Below, piece by piece: positions 23,690-32,118 of a DNA stretch of 64,000 nucleotides. This DNA is from JAWXUU01 sp044426085 (GTDB lineage Bacteria; Bacillota; Clostridia; Christensenellales; CAMQZB01): positions 50,019 to 114,018 of the forward strand of contig JAWXUU010000009.1 in the NCBI GenBank assembly GCA_044426085.1. Reading direction: 5' to 3'. Position numbers and translations under genes: made by a program. Below the pieces are notes generated by a model. That model saw nothing but the letters and a program-made list of their open reading frames with translations. It had not been told where the DNA came from and made no database searches. Numbering within the stretch: the first letter of the stretch is position 1; each line of letters begins with the position of its first letter.

Positions 23690-24950
23690 CACTGCCTCCT
23701 TTATCTTCTAGCGTGATAAACACATCGCCCGTGATTTTACTTTTGTCGATTGTGATTGTTTCCATTTCGCCAGGTGCAAAAATCAATGCTGATTTGGAAA
23801 AGATTGTGTTTTCGCCACACTTTGCAACGAGTTTCTTATTTTTATATTCGTTGCCAACGCGAAGGAAAATCTTTGTTTTATCACCCGCTGTTGCGTTTTT
23901 CGCTTTTGAAATTGATTGCGGAACTGCGTATCTGACAAATTTTCCATCGCACAGCACTTTTATATCGCACGCATCAATTTTTTCACCCCTTGCAAACGCA
24001 ACTGCTGATTCGCCCGCTGTTTTTGCTTCCAGACTTGCGTTGTCGGCAAGGTCGTGAACGTGCAAAACATTGCCAGCGGAAAAAATACCAGGGATATTCG
24101 TCATTCTGTTTTCGTCGACAACTGCTCCGCTTGTCACGGCGTCCATGTCGATTCCTTTACCAAAAATCAAATCGTTTTCAGGAATCAATCCAACGGAAAG
24201 AAGCAATGTGTCGCATGGGATAAACTGCTCTGTTCCCGCGATTGGGTTTAGGTTTTCATCCACACTTGCAATTTCCACACCTTCCACGCGATTTTTGCCA
24301 AACACTTTTGTTATTGTTGTTGAAAATTTAAGCGGTATATCGAAATCGTCCAAACACTGCACGATGTTTCGTTTTAGCCCCGAAGAATACGGCATGAGTT
24401 CGCACACCATTTGCACTTTCGCGCCTTCGAATGTCATTCGCCTTGCCATGATAAGTCCGATATCGCCACTGCCCAAAATGACAACTTTGCTACCCACTTT
24501 TTTGCCCTTTACATTCACAAGCTTTTGCGCACAGCCCGCGGGAAAAACGCCAGCTGGGCGATGACCGCATTGCATGATTCCACCCGCCGTTCTTTCGCGA
24601 CAGCCCATTGCAAGAATTATCGCTTTTGCGTTTATTTGAAACACTCCGCTTTGGTTCATGCACTTGATTGTTTTTTCGACAGGGTTTATATCTGTTACTA
24701 TTGTTGATAAAAATTTTGTTATATTGCTTTCTTTTTTTATTAGCGATATAAACTTCACGGCGTATTCTGGGCCTGTCAGTTCCTCGCCAAAATAATGAAG
24801 TCCGAAACCGTTGTGTATGCATTGGTTTAGTATTCCGCCAAGCTTATCTTCTCTTTCGAGAATGGCAACCGATCCGCCGTTTTGCGATGCGGAAATAGCA
24901 GCCGCCATGCCCGCAGGTCCACCGCCGATTACTACTACGTCAAAGTTCAT
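23676..24950 (-). CDS. FAD-dependent pyridine nucleotide oxidoreductase
   Basis: A 424-residue two-dinucleotide-fold flavoprotein: VVVIGGGPAGMAAAIS at the N-terminus, the disulfide-reductase-like LNQCIHNGFG, AIILAMGCRERT near 115, the second fold VVILGSGDIGLIMARRM near 160, and GIFSAGNVLHVHDLADNA near 290. In this operon type it probably passes electrons between NAD(P)H and the GlpA-like subunit. The ATG at 24950 follows AGGAGGATAGC; a longer in-frame reading to 24989 is not needed. It overlaps the upstream gene by 11 bases and the downstream DUF1667 gene by 14, indicating translational coupling. Confidence 0.92.
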   Translation of the reverse strand: MNFDVVVIGGGPAGMAAAISASQNGGSVAILEREDKLGGILNQCIHNGFGLHYFGEELTGPEYAVKFISLIKKESNITKFLSTIVTDINPVEKTIKCMNQSGVFQINAKAIILAMGCRERTAGGIMQCGHRPAGVFPAGCAQKLVNVKGKKVGSKVVILGSGDIGLIMARRMTFEGAKVQMVCELMPYSSGLKRNIVQCLDDFDIPLKFSTTITKVFGKNRVEGVEIASVDENLNPIAGTEQFIPCDTLLLSVGLIPENDLIFGKGIDMDAVTSGAVVDENRMTNIPGIFSAGNVLHVHDLADNASLEAKTAGESAVAFARGEKIDACDIKVLCDGKFVRYAVPQSISKAKNATAGDKTKIFLRVGNEYKNKKLVAKCGENTIFSKSALIFAPGEMETITIDKSKITGDVFITLEDKGGSDGNK

Positions 24951-26373
24951 TGCTATCCTCCTTTTGCAAAATTTCGCTTCCTTTGCCAAATTTTGTGATT
25001 TCTTCCATTGGTATGTTCTTTTGCTTTGATATGATTTCCATTATTGTAGGCATGCAAAATCCCCCTTGACATCTGCCCATGCCCGCGCGCACTCTGCGTT
25101 TTATTCCGTCGATTGTGGTTGGGGATAGCGGTGAATTTATCGCTTCCAAAATTTCGCCACGCGTGATTTTTTCACATCTGCATACTATTTCGCCATAGGC
25201 GGGGTCTTTTGAAATTGTTTGGTTCAATTCCTCATCCGTCATGTGGCTTGTGATTTTGTAGGGCGTTCTGAATTTTTGATTTTCTAGCGGTTTCAAATCG
25301 CAATCGTCACCCAAAAGCTCGCACACATAATTTGCAATTGCGGGCGCTGATGAAAGCCCCGGCGAACAAATGCCACCAAGATATAGGAAGTTTTCCACAC
25401 ACTTTGATTTTTCGATAATAAAGTCGTCACCCGAAACGGCGCGGACACCGGAAAATACGCGTATGTTTTTTCTGAAATTGACACCTCTCACCATTTGGGC
25501 TAGGTTTTGTTTGATATAATCAAGACCTTCTGGTGTCACCACTGTGTCGTCGCCTTTCGTTGCGATTGCAGTTGGACCGATGATGATGTTGCCGTGCGCC
25601 GTTGGGGAGCAAAGCACACCCTTGCCAAGCTTTGTTGGGAGTGGGAAAATCGTTGCGGAAACAATATCCTTTTCCGATAGGTCAAGGAGCATGTATTCCC
25701 CACGCGCGAAAGTTGTTTCGAACTTTTCTGCGCCCGCGATTTCGTTGATTTTTTGCGCGCCACCACCGCATGCGTTGATGACGATTTTTGCGTTTATAAT
25801 GTTTTCACCCGCGGTGATTTTGAAATGGTCGGCGGTTTTTTGAATGGCAGTGACACCGCTGTTGAAATAAGCATCGCAACCGTTTATCACAGCTTCTTCC
25901 GCCATTGCTATTGCCAAGTGATATGGCGAAACCACTGATGAAGTGCCGGCATAAAGGGCAACTTCGATTTGTGGGTTTGGGTTTTTTATATATTTTGCGA
26001 TTTCTTCCTTGTGAATGATTTGAAGATTTTTCACCCCGTTTTGCACGCCTTGCGCAAATAGATGTTGAATTTTTTCTTCATCTTCGCTTTTGCCAACGAC
26101 AAGCGCACCGCAGTTGTCAAGTTCCACAGAAAGCCTTTTGCAAAGCTTGGGATACATCTCGCTTCCCAAAACGTTTAATTTTGCTTTCAGCGTGCCCACT
26201 TTGCAATCAAAGCCAGCGTGAACAATTCCGCTGTTTGCTTTTGTTGCACCGTATGACGCGACGTCGGCACATTTTTCGATGAGTGCGACAGATTGAGAAA
26301 GCGAAGTGAGCTTTCGTGCAATTTCACAGCCGATAACTCCCCCACCAATAACCGCTATATCATATTTTTTCAC
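24940..26373 (-). CDS. GlpA-like FAD dehydrogenase with C-terminal [2Fe-2S] domain
   Basis: A 477-residue FAD-dependent oxidoreductase of the DAO/GlpA family, probably an anaerobic glycerol-3-phosphate dehydrogenase subunit or a close relative (L-2-hydroxyglutarate oxidase-like). N-terminal IAVIGGGVIGCEIARKL, HAGFDCKVGTLKAKL, and NACGGGAQKINEIAG fit the fold. The C-terminal 90 residues form a BFD-like domain with CRCEKITRGEI and CQGGFC cysteines. Start GTG at 26373 has AAAGGGGGAAAC upstream; the longer ORF reaching 26550 covers the promoter and is not used. Promoter at 26438-26466. First gene of a three-gene operon. Confidence 0.9.
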   Translation of the reverse strand: MKKYDIAVIGGGVIGCEIARKLTSLSQSVALIEKCADVASYGATKANSGIVHAGFDCKVGTLKAKLNVLGSEMYPKLCKRLSVELDNCGALVVGKSEDEEKIQHLFAQGVQNGVKNLQIIHKEEIAKYIKNPNPQIEVALYAGTSSVVSPYHLAIAMAEEAVINGCDAYFNSGVTAIQKTADHFKITAGENIINAKIVINACGGGAQKINEIAGAEKFETTFARGEYMLLDLSEKDIVSATIFPLPTKLGKGVLCSPTAHGNIIIGPTAIATKGDDTVVTPEGLDYIKQNLAQMVRGVNFRKNIRVFSGVRAVSGDDFIIEKSKCVENFLYLGGICSPGLSSAPAIANYVCELLGDDCDLKPLENQKFRTPYKITSHMTDEELNQTISKDPAYGEIVCRCEKITRGEILEAINSPLSPTTIDGIKRRVRAGMGRCQGGFCMPTIMEIISKQKNIPMEEITKFGKGSEILQKEDSNEL

Positions 26374-26437
26374 TTTATGTTTCCCCCTTTTGTTTGGGAT
26401 TTTTTGCTTGGATACTATTATGTTGAATAACCTTATA

Positions 26438-26466
26438 ATTTTATCACTTGTGCACTGCATTGTCAA
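26438..26466 (-). promoter_or_regulatory. Promoter of the GlpA-like operon
   Basis: Minus strand TTGACA (26461-26466), 17 bases, TAAAAT (26438-26443). Confidence 0.8.
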
Positions 26467-26526
26467 TACGCAAAATGAAAAAGTGTGGAATTTTTTGCGA
26501 ATGGGGCAAGGGGGGGAATAGAAAAA

Positions 26527-26561
26527 AGAACGCAAAGCCTTATAGCTCACTTTGCGTTCTT
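26527..26561. terminator. Hairpin at the head of the 150-base repeat, copy A
   Basis: AAGAACGCAAAG pairs perfectly with CTTTGCGTTCTT, flanked by A6 and T6. It can terminate on either strand. A different sequence with the same outer arms heads the copy at 62.7 kb. Confidence 0.85.
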
Positions 26562-26680
26562 TTTTGTATAGTATAGAATTTATGAATTTCCCGCTTGGGG
26601 GAAGTGGGTAGCTTTTTTGTTGCGTGGTTAGGGCGACGATGTTTTTTTGGTTTATCGTGCTTTTTCCACGCGAATTGAAA
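26527..26680 (+). repeat. 150-base structured repeat, copy A
   Basis: After the hairpin comes a 23-base block beginning GTATAGTATAGAATTTATG, identical in copy B (62698-62872). Then comes a TTCCC...GGGAA stem, a T/G-rich stretch, GGTTTATCGTGCTTTTTC and CACGCGAATTGAAA. Stems are kept while loop bases differ between copies. It is followed directly by an AT-ladder repeat. Confidence 0.75.
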
Positions 26681-26739
26681 ATTAAAAATTAAAAATTAAA
26701 AATTAAAAATTGTGGTAAGCACTCGCGGTGCTCGTGCAT
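26676..26739 (+). repeat. AT-ladder dispersed repeat, copy 3
   Basis: Five AATTAAAA-type units followed by TTGTGGTAAGCACTCGCG and GTGCTCGTGCATG. Confidence 0.75.
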
Positions 26740-26805
26740 GCTATTTGTTAGATTGTTTGTTCGCACGGCGTTGTCATATAATTATGAGCAATTTGCACGA
26801 CCGCG

Positions 26806-26825
26806 GGTCGATGTGGGCATCGACC
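26806..26825. repeat. GTCGATG/CATCGAC hairpin
   Basis: GGTCGATG-TGGG-CATCGACC, a perfect stem 12 bases beyond the metA stop codon. It lacks a T tract on either side, so it is not a standard terminator; short hairpins of this kind recur between genes in many bacterial genomes. Confidence 0.5.
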
Positions 26826-26836
26826 CCTACGCTTTG

Positions 26837-27757
26837 CTAGTCATCGATTTTTTCTATGCTGTATGGTGTTACTTGATATACGTAGTAGTTCAACCAATTG
26901 CTCATGATCAGATTTGCTGTGCCTGACCAGTTCATTTCTATGTTCATATCGTCATCGATGAAATAGTTGACTGGTTTTTCGATTTCTGAACCTTTTGCAA
27001 GGTCGCGAGTGTATTCGCCTTTCAGCGTTTCTTTATCGTATTCCATGTGACCTGAGCAGAAGAATGATTTGTTATCGATTGATTTGACAATTGCTATGCC
27101 AGCTTCTTTAGATCTTGCGATAACTTCGAGATTGCAACTTGCGTAAACTGCTTCTTCGTTCACACCCGTATATCTTGAATGCGGGATGTTGAAAACTTCG
27201 TCGACACCTTTGAGGAGTGGTTCATAGACAGTTGCTCTTGTGTGTTTATAAACACCGCTTAGCTTTTTATCTAGCATGACTTTATCGATGCCGTGGTGGA
27301 AATACAACCCCGCTTGAGAGCCCCAACATATATACATTGTGCTTGTGACGTGTTTTTTTGTGTATTTCATGATTTCTGTGAGCTCTTCCCAATATTCAAC
27401 ATCTTCAAAATTCATTGTTTCCACAGGTGCGCCCGTGATGATCATGCCGTCGAAATTTTTGCCCGACGATTTGATTTCTGAAAATGACGTGTAGAAAGAA
27501 TCCAAGTGTTTTTTTGAGGTGTTTTTTGATTGGTAGCTTTCTGTTGCAAGGAGCGTCACGTTTATTTGCAGTGGAGAATTACCAAGAAGGCGCATAAGTT
27601 GCGTTTCTGTTTCCACTTTCGTTGGCATCAAGTTGAGAATGCAAATTTCTATTGGGCGAATGTCTTGGGCATACGCGCGAACTGCTCTCATGACAAACAC
27701 GTTTTCGTTTTGCAAAATCGTGCATGCTGGTATTCCTTTTGGTATGATTATTGGCAT
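26837..27757 (-). CDS. metA: Homoserine O-acyltransferase MetA, predicted acetyl-specific
   Basis: A 306-residue MetA-family enzyme acylating homoserine in methionine synthesis. The catalytic Cys is C144 (ICWGSQAG), with H237 and E239 in SGHMEYD. The acyl-donor position reads GAPVE (E113) where E. coli MetA has GAPLG; Glu here marks acetyl-CoA use in Bacillus MetA, so the product is predicted to be O-acetylhomoserine. That agrees with the O-acetylhomoserine sulfhydrylase gene directly upstream. Ribosome site AAAGGGAT precedes the ATG; 45 bases separate it from metY, so both are likely on one mRNA. Confidence 0.95.
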   Translation of the reverse strand: MPIIIPKGIPACTILQNENVFVMRAVRAYAQDIRPIEICILNLMPTKVETETQLMRLLGNSPLQINVTLLATESYQSKNTSKKHLDSFYTSFSEIKSSGKNFDGMIITGAPVETMNFEDVEYWEELTEIMKYTKKHVTSTMYICWGSQAGLYFHHGIDKVMLDKKLSGVYKHTRATVYEPLLKGVDEVFNIPHSRYTGVNEEAVYASCNLEVIARSKEAGIAIVKSIDNKSFFCSGHMEYDKETLKGEYTRDLAKGSEIEKPVNYFIDDDMNIEMNWSGTANLIMSNWLNYYVYQVTPYSIEKIDD

Positions 27758-27802
27758 TTTTTATCCCTTTAGGGCACTTTTGAATCGCCCTTTTTTTGTT
27801 TG

Positions 27803-29065
27803 TTAGATGCTTGCTAGCGCGTTTTGGATATCCGCAATGATGTCTTCTGTGTTTTCACAGCCGATTGAAAGGCGGATAAGGTTTTCAGAAATTCCACATT
27901 CGATAAGCGCTTCTGGTGAAAGTTGGCGATGAGTTGTTGACGCTGGGTGCAAAACGCATGAACGGATGTCGGCAACGTGAGTTACTTGTTTTATTAGTTT
28001 CAAGTTCAAAATGAATTGTTCTGCTTGTGATTTGTTTCCTTTGATTCCGAAAACAACAACACCTGAGCCCATTTTCATATATTTTTTGCCTAGTGCATAA
28101 TCCGCAGAGCTTTCAAGGTGTGGATATTTAACCCATTCTACACCTTCGTGAGCGTCTAGGAATTTCGCAACTGCAAGTCCGTTTTCTGAGTGTTTTTCCA
28201 TTCTCATTGCGAGAGTTTCAAGACCTGCGTTTGTTGTGTGGGCAACTTGTGGAGCCATATAGATTCCGAAGTCCCTCATGAGTTGAACTCTGGCTTTTGT
28301 TATGTATGCCACGGCGCCAAGGCTGTTATAAACAAGTCCGTGATAGCTTTCGTCTGGCACGTTGAATTCTTGGTATCTTTCGCTGTCGAAATTGAAGTTG
28401 CCACAGTCGACAATCATTCCACCGATTGTGCCCGCGTGACCTTCTGTGTATTTTGTTGTTGAATAAACAACTACGTTTGCGCCGAATTCTTTTGGTTTTG
28501 TGATTGCTGATGTTGCAAGTGTGTTATCAACCATGAACAAGATGTTGTGTTTTTTTGCAACGCCTGCAAGTTTATCAAAATCAAGAATGTCCATTGATGG
28601 GTTTGCAAATGTTTCGCCAAAGATAATCTTTGTTGTTGGTCTTATATGGCTTTCGATTTCTTCCGCTGTTGCAGTTGGCAAAACGAATGTGCAATCAATG
28701 CCCATTTTTTTGAGTGTCACGCCAAGAAGGTTATATGTTCCGCCATAGATTGTTGATTGAGAGATAATGTGGTCGCCCGCAGAGCAAACGTTGAAAATCG
28801 CAAGGAATGTTGCTGCTTGACCTGATGAAGTTGCAAGTGCACCAGAACCGCCGTCTAGCATAGCCATTTTTTGTTCGAGCGCATCACATGTTGGATTGCC
28901 GATTCTCGAATAAAAATAACCTGATGTTTTCAAGTCGAAAAGGTCTGCCATATCTGATGGTTTTTCGTAGTAGTACGTTGTTGTTGCATAGATTGGCAAT
29001 GTTCTTGCTTCACCGTTTTTTGGCTCGTAGCCTGCTTGAATGCAGAGTGTTTCTAGATTTTTCAT
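27803..29065 (-). CDS. metY: O-acetylhomoserine sulfhydrylase
   Basis: A 420-residue PLP enzyme of the Cys/Met metabolism family. It joins O-acetylhomoserine with sulfide to form homocysteine. The PLP-Lys lies in STTKYTEGHAG near residue 207; other marks are SRIGNPTCDALEQKMAMLDGG, SGQAATFLAI, YGGTYNLL, DNTLATSAI and the C-terminal HPASTTHRQL. It lies 30 bases downstream of smpB with AAGGAG before its ATG and no evident promoter of its own, so it may be read from the smpB transcript. No S-box, T-box or other methionine riboswitch is visible upstream. Confidence 0.95.
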   Translation of the reverse strand: MKNLETLCIQAGYEPKNGEARTLPIYATTTYYYEKPSDMADLFDLKTSGYFYSRIGNPTCDALEQKMAMLDGGSGALATSSGQAATFLAIFNVCSAGDHIISQSTIYGGTYNLLGVTLKKMGIDCTFVLPTATAEEIESHIRPTTKIIFGETFANPSMDILDFDKLAGVAKKHNILFMVDNTLATSAITKPKEFGANVVVYSTTKYTEGHAGTIGGMIVDCGNFNFDSERYQEFNVPDESYHGLVYNSLGAVAYITKARVQLMRDFGIYMAPQVAHTTNAGLETLAMRMEKHSENGLAVAKFLDAHEGVEWVKYPHLESSADYALGKKYMKMGSGVVVFGIKGNKSQAEQFILNLKLIKQVTHVADIRSCVLHPASTTHRQLSPEALIECGISENLIRLSIGCENTEDIIADIQNALASI

Positions 29066-29094
29066 TTTATATCTCCTTAATTGATTTTGCTTTT

Positions 29095-29538
29095 TTAATA
29101 GTTTTTCATTATGCGTTCCATATCACGCTTGATATCTTTTTCCTTGATAGAATTGCGCTTATCGTGGAGCTGTTTGCCCTTGCAAAGCCCAATTTCCATT
29201 TTCACAAGCGAACTGTTGAAATACATTTTGAGTGGGACGAGAGTGTAGCCTTTTTCTTTGATTTTTGAAAATAGACGTATGATTTCTTTTTTATGCATCA
29301 AAAGTTTCCTATCTCTTCTTGGGTCTTCGTTGAAAAAACTGCCTTTATCATAGGGCGCGATATGCATGTTTTTCACTTTCATTTCGCCGTTTTCAATAAA
29401 GATGAAGCTTTCCTTGATAGAAACGTTGCCACTTCTTATCGATTTGACTTCACTTCCCACAAGCATGATGCCCGCTTCAAATCGCTCTTCTATGAAATAT
29501 TCAAAACCAGCACTTTTGTTTACACAAATTGTCTTCAT
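29095..29538 (-). CDS. smpB: SsrA-binding protein SmpB
   Basis: A 147-residue SmpB, which binds tmRNA and brings it to stalled ribosomes. It has EAGIMLVGSEVKSIRSGNVSIKESF, NMHIAPYDKGSFFNEDPRRDRKLLMHKKEI, LVPLKMYFNSSLVKMEIGLCKGKQLHDKR and a basic C-terminal tail. Full length. It belongs to the usual Firmicutes block secG-rnr-smpB, but here is separated from rnr by repeat DNA. The tmRNA gene itself was not found in the window. Confidence 0.96.
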   Translation of the reverse strand: MKTICVNKSAGFEYFIEERFEAGIMLVGSEVKSIRSGNVSIKESFIFIENGEMKVKNMHIAPYDKGSFFNEDPRRDRKLLMHKKEIIRLFSKIKEKGYTLVPLKMYFNSSLVKMEIGLCKGKQLHDKRNSIKEKDIKRDMERIMKNY

Positions 29539-29623
29539 GCGCTCTCCTTATTTAAATTATTTTGCATACCTTGTTAGTATTATTTTATATAATAACATTT
29601 TTTTATAAAATATTCAAGGAAAA

Positions 29624-29700
29624 GAATTAAAAATTAAAAATTAAAAATTAAAAATTAAAAATTAAAAATTGTGGTGAAGCACTCGCTGTGCTCGTGCATT
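29624..29700 (+). repeat. AT-ladder dispersed repeat, copy 4
   Basis: Seven AATTAAAA-type units followed by TTGTGGTGAAGCACTCGC and TGTGCTCGTGCATT, the longest ladder in the window. It lies upstream of smpB, in the gap between rnr and smpB. Confidence 0.75.
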
Positions 29701-29716
29701 CTATATTTTAAATTGA

Positions 29717-29752
29717 GGGTACACATAAAACTGACGATTTGATGTGTACCCT
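29717..29752. terminator. Hairpin between rnr and smpB
   Basis: GGGTACACAT pairs perfectly with ATGTGTACCC around 15 bases. A T-rich run follows on the plus strand; on the minus strand the tail is TCAATTT, so termination of rnr would be weak. Confidence 0.6.
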
Positions 29753-29786
29753 TGTTTTTATTTATACCAAAATTTCAAATAATAGA

Positions 29787-29816
29787 AAGCTCGGACGCAG
29801 TGAGTGCTTAACCACA
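29787..29816 (-). repeat. AT-ladder repeat, copy 5, GC core only
   Basis: Minus strand GTGTGGTTAAGCACTCAC followed by TGCGTCCGAGCTT: the GC-rich half of the repeat without the AATTAAAA ladder. Confidence 0.5.
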
Positions 29817-29834
29817 CCTATTCATATTTTTTTA

Positions 29835-31973
29835 TCATTCAAAGATTTCATAGGTGTCTTTTGCGACTTCCTTGCCTATAAGGAAAAAATTCACCCTTTT
29901 TGTTGCCATTTCCACATTTGCAACTTCGATTATCACCCTTTGACCAAGCGTGAAGGAATTATCCACACCTTCAAGGGTGTACATCTTCTCTTGATATTCG
30001 TATCTGTCGTACGGCATTTGTTCGATTCGGACAAGACCTTCGCAAGTGTTGTCTAGTTCGACAAATATTCCAAACGCTGTCACGCCGGAAATCACACCTT
30101 CGAATCTTTCGCCGATTTGGCTTCTCATATATTCCGCTTTCTTTTGGTCGTCGGCATCGCGCTCTGCTTGATCGGCAATAAGTTCACGCTCTGTGGACTT
30201 TGCGGCTGCTTCTGATGCTTTTGTTTCTAGCCTTGCCATTTCTTTTTCTGTCATTTTGCCGTTTATCATCTTTTTTATCACGCGGTGGATAAAAAGGTCG
30301 GGATATCGTCTTATTGGTGACGTGAAGTGGCAATAGTATTCTGAAGAAAGTCCGAAGTGTTCGCCTTGATTTGATGTGTATTTCGCCTTTTGCATGTTTC
30401 TTAGCAACACTTTGTTGACAATCATTTTCAACGATTCATCATCGATTGAAAGCAAGAGTTGTTGGAAATTTTTCGAATGCACGTTTTCTGGGTTTATTTT
30501 GAATGATAGACCCATTGCACGGACGAATTTCACGAAATTATCAAGCTTTTCTTGAGCAATCTTCTCGTGCGTGCGATAGATAAACGGCATTGATGCGTAA
30601 AACATGTGCTCGGCAACGGTTTCGTTTGCCAAGATCATAAATTCTTCGATAACGCGATTTGATAATCCCCTTTCGTATGGCTTGATATCGGCAATTCTGC
30701 CGTTTTTATCAAACACGAATTTTGCTTCTTTTGTTTCAAAATCAATTGCACCTTTTTTCTGACGTTTATCAATCAGGATTTCTGCAAGTTCGCCACAAAG
30801 TTTCACTTCATCCGCGATGTCGGAAAATTCTTTGAGTGCGGTTTTATCGCCTTTCAGCATTTTTGTGACGTTGGTATATGTCATTCTGCGTTTTGTTTTT
30901 ATCACGCTTTCGAAAATGTTGTGCGACAAAACTTCGCCTTTTGGGGAAATTTCCATACTGCAAGAAAGCGTTAGTCTGTTCACGTTTTCATTTAGCGAAC
31001 AGATTCCGTTTGAAAGTTCGCGCGGGAGCATTGGAATCACCCTGTCTGGGAAATAGTTGCTTGTTCCGCGGGCGAATGCTTCTTTATCAAGTGGGGAATC
31101 TTCCGCCACATATGAAGTTACATCCGCGATGTGCACGCCAAGGAAATAATTTCCGTTTTTGCATTTTCTTATTGAAATTGCATCGTCAAGGTCTTTTGCG
31201 TCTTCGCCATCGATTGTGAAAACGACGTCGCCACGCAAGTCTTCCCTTTCTTTTATCATATTTTTCGGAACGTCGGTTGGTATGCCTGCGATTGATTTTT
31301 TCACGTCGTCTGGGAAATCGATGCTTAAATCATACGTCTTGATTATTGAAAGCACGTCCATGCCTGCATCACCCGTTTTGCCGAGAATTTCCACGATTTT
31401 GCCTTCCGGCTTTTTGCCTGCACCGCCATAGTTTGTGATTTCCACCACAACTTTATCACGATTCACCGCACCGCCGTTTTTGCCTTTTGGGATAAAGATA
31501 TCTTTGAAAAATCGCTTGTCATCTGGAAGCACGAAAGCAAAATTACCACCGCGTTCGAAATATCCAACGATGCGTTTTTCTCCCCTTTCGATAATCTTGA
31601 CAACTTCACCTTCTCGCTTTTTTTCATCCACCAGCGCCACTAGAACCACATCTTTGTTCATCGCACCAAAAAGGGCACGACCTGGCACAAACACATCTTC
31701 GATTTCCTTATTTTCAGGACGCAAGAAACAAAAGCCACGTTCGTGACCTTGCAATGTGCCCTTTATGAATTTTGAAAACTGCGTTGGGATATATTTCTTC
31801 TTTTTAGTTGAAATAACATCACCATCATTTTCAAGTTCTTTCAGTTCCTTTATTATTGCTGTCATATCAAAATCTGACAGCATTTCTAGGGCGATTGCGA
31901 TATCTTGCGCGCCCATATAATCGCCGTTTGCACCTTTGAGAACTTCAAAGATTGCAGTTTTTAGTTTTTCCAT
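29835..31973 (-). CDS. rnr: Ribonuclease R
   Basis: A 712-residue 3'-5' exoribonuclease of the RNB family. An N-terminal helix-turn-helix-like region (residues 1-70) precedes two cold-shock domains (GERKIVGYFERGGN region), the catalytic centre DLRGDVVFTIDGEDAKDLDDAI with its Asp cluster near residues 245-268, and a C-terminal S1 domain (FEGVISGVTAFGIFVELDNTCEGLV). It degrades structured RNA and works with SmpB/tmRNA on non-stop messages. GGTGAA precedes the ATG. It is part of the pgk-tpiA-gpmI-secG-rnr series. Confidence 0.97.
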   Translation of the reverse strand: MEKLKTAIFEVLKGANGDYMGAQDIAIALEMLSDFDMTAIIKELKELENDGDVISTKKKKYIPTQFSKFIKGTLQGHERGFCFLRPENKEIEDVFVPGRALFGAMNKDVVLVALVDEKKREGEVVKIIERGEKRIVGYFERGGNFAFVLPDDKRFFKDIFIPKGKNGGAVNRDKVVVEITNYGGAGKKPEGKIVEILGKTGDAGMDVLSIIKTYDLSIDFPDDVKKSIAGIPTDVPKNMIKEREDLRGDVVFTIDGEDAKDLDDAISIRKCKNGNYFLGVHIADVTSYVAEDSPLDKEAFARGTSNYFPDRVIPMLPRELSNGICSLNENVNRLTLSCSMEISPKGEVLSHNIFESVIKTKRRMTYTNVTKMLKGDKTALKEFSDIADEVKLCGELAEILIDKRQKKGAIDFETKEAKFVFDKNGRIADIKPYERGLSNRVIEEFMILANETVAEHMFYASMPFIYRTHEKIAQEKLDNFVKFVRAMGLSFKINPENVHSKNFQQLLLSIDDESLKMIVNKVLLRNMQKAKYTSNQGEHFGLSSEYYCHFTSPIRRYPDLFIHRVIKKMINGKMTEKEMARLETKASEAAAKSTERELIADQAERDADDQKKAEYMRSQIGERFEGVISGVTAFGIFVELDNTCEGLVRIEQMPYDRYEYQEKMYTLEGVDNSFTLGQRVIIEVANVEMATKRVNFFLIGKEVAKDTYEIFE

Positions 31974-32061
31974 TTTTTCACCTTGCGTTTACGCCTTGTT
32001 TTATTTGCTTCGTTTTATTTGCTTCTGCCTATATCTTGGACAGATTTATTTGTTTTATCTT

Positions 32062-32098
32062 AAAAAAGAAAAAAGAGGTGACACAATCGTCACCTCTT
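32062..32098 (-). terminator. secG terminator
   Basis: AAGAGGTGAC pairs with GTCACCTCTT around six bases; minus-strand tail TTTTCTTTTTT. It sits between secG and rnr, so rnr either has partial read-through or a weak promoter of its own. Confidence 0.88.
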
Positions 32099-32118
32099 GA
32101 AACATTTCTTATTGAAAA

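Noticed and set aside
24950..24989. Upstream extension of the FAD oxidoreductase
   Set aside because: The added residues are the reverse overlap with the preceding gene; AGGAGG points to the ATG at 24950.
26374..26550. 59-residue N-terminal extension of the GlpA-like protein
   Set aside because: The extension covers a TTGACA-N17-TAAAAT promoter and the flavin-binding motif begins exactly at the internal GTG with a strong ribosome site.
26837..27757. Annotation of MetA as homoserine O-succinyltransferase
   Set aside because: The acyl-donor residue is Glu (GAPVE) and the partner is an O-acetylhomoserine enzyme, so acetyl transfer is the better call.
29624..29675. Regular AATTAAAA units resembling a CRISPR array or origin iterons
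   Set aside because: Units are 7-8 bases, without unique spacers, and the same ladder appears at six other gene ends. No cas, dnaA or rep gene is present.
29539..29834. Possible tmRNA gene near smpB
   Set aside because: The gap contains only AT-ladder repeats and a hairpin; no tRNA-like acceptor end or tag frame was found.
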